Shown here in pieces: positions 46,614-46,730 of a stretch of 46,730 bases of DNA. The notes under the pieces were generated by a model. That model ran no database searches and was not told the DNA's origin. It worked only from the letters and a program-made list of their open reading frames with translations. The stretch's first letter is position 1. Every line of letters starts with the position of its first letter. A program made the translations under genes and the position numbers. Source of the stretch: Desulfovirgula sp. (GTDB taxonomy: Bacteria; Bacillota; Desulfotomaculia; Desulfotomaculales; Desulfocucumaceae); the NCBI GenBank assembly GCA_020725625.1, contig DYET01000106.1, positions 1-46,730 of the forward strand, written 5' to 3'.

Positions 46614-46730
46614 CCATGGACAATAAAAATAGATGCAGATTTTTCTCCTGTTTCCTGTATTTACATTTAGGACATTTGTCCGGCTAAAAAACTCTTGATT
46701 TCGTAGTGTTTCATAAATTTTGGGCATCCC

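Noticed and set aside
46598-46730. Possible insertion-sequence end at the right edge (TGCCGC/GCGGCA and GGACA-TT-TGTCC)
   Set aside because: No transposase or paired terminal repeat visible before the window ends.
1-46730. CRISPR arrays, tRNA, rRNA, prophage
   Set aside because: No regularly spaced repeats, cloverleaf-like or rRNA-like sequence, or phage structural genes were seen by eye.

Overview
This 46.7 kb window looks like chromosomal DNA from an anaerobic, endospore-forming Firmicute of Peptococcaceae/Pelotomaculum type; that placement is inferred from gene content (SspH, CotF, MetVF, Kor, TRAP and TTT transporters). I found no rRNA, tRNA, CRISPR array or clear mobile element. The left part (0.2-17.5 kb) holds ordinary modules: a PxpA/LamB-YcsF gene, a TRAP transporter, a DtxR-type regulator facing a feoA/split-feoB operon, a DUF2148 protein, an M48 protease, a cupin, NAD synthetase, a UPF0173 hydrolase, ComFB, SspH (missed by the ORF track), a thiolase with a DUF35 partner, a PflA-like radical SAM protein and CotF. 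The right part (17.7-46.6 kb) is the interesting region. A ~20 kb co-directional minus-strand gene train (38.1 to 17.7 kb) encodes a class I fumarase/mesaconase pair, SucCD-like CoA ligase subunits with a ferredoxin gene between them, a citryl-CoA-lyase-like protein, an amidohydrolase, methylaspartate ammonia-lyase, an OYE-ferredoxin-MvhD fusion, MetV, MetF, a 6-hydroxynicotinate-reductase-like Fe-S protein, a TctA-TctB fusion, TctC, a UPF0280 protein and a three-subunit Mo-hydroxylase. A PrpR-type sigma-54 activator sits at its head. I read a perfect -24/-12 promoter (TGGCACG-N4-TTGCT) in front of the train, and weaker sigma-54-like sites in front of the divergent KorDABC operon and a distal MFS gene. 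I propose a sigma-54-controlled anaerobic catabolic regulon for an N-heteroaromatic carboxylate, ending in mesaconate, citramalyl-CoA, then acetyl-CoA plus pyruvate, with a possibly new OYE/MvhD/MetVF redox complex. The substrate and flux are inference. All family calls are from reading protein motifs; no database search was run.
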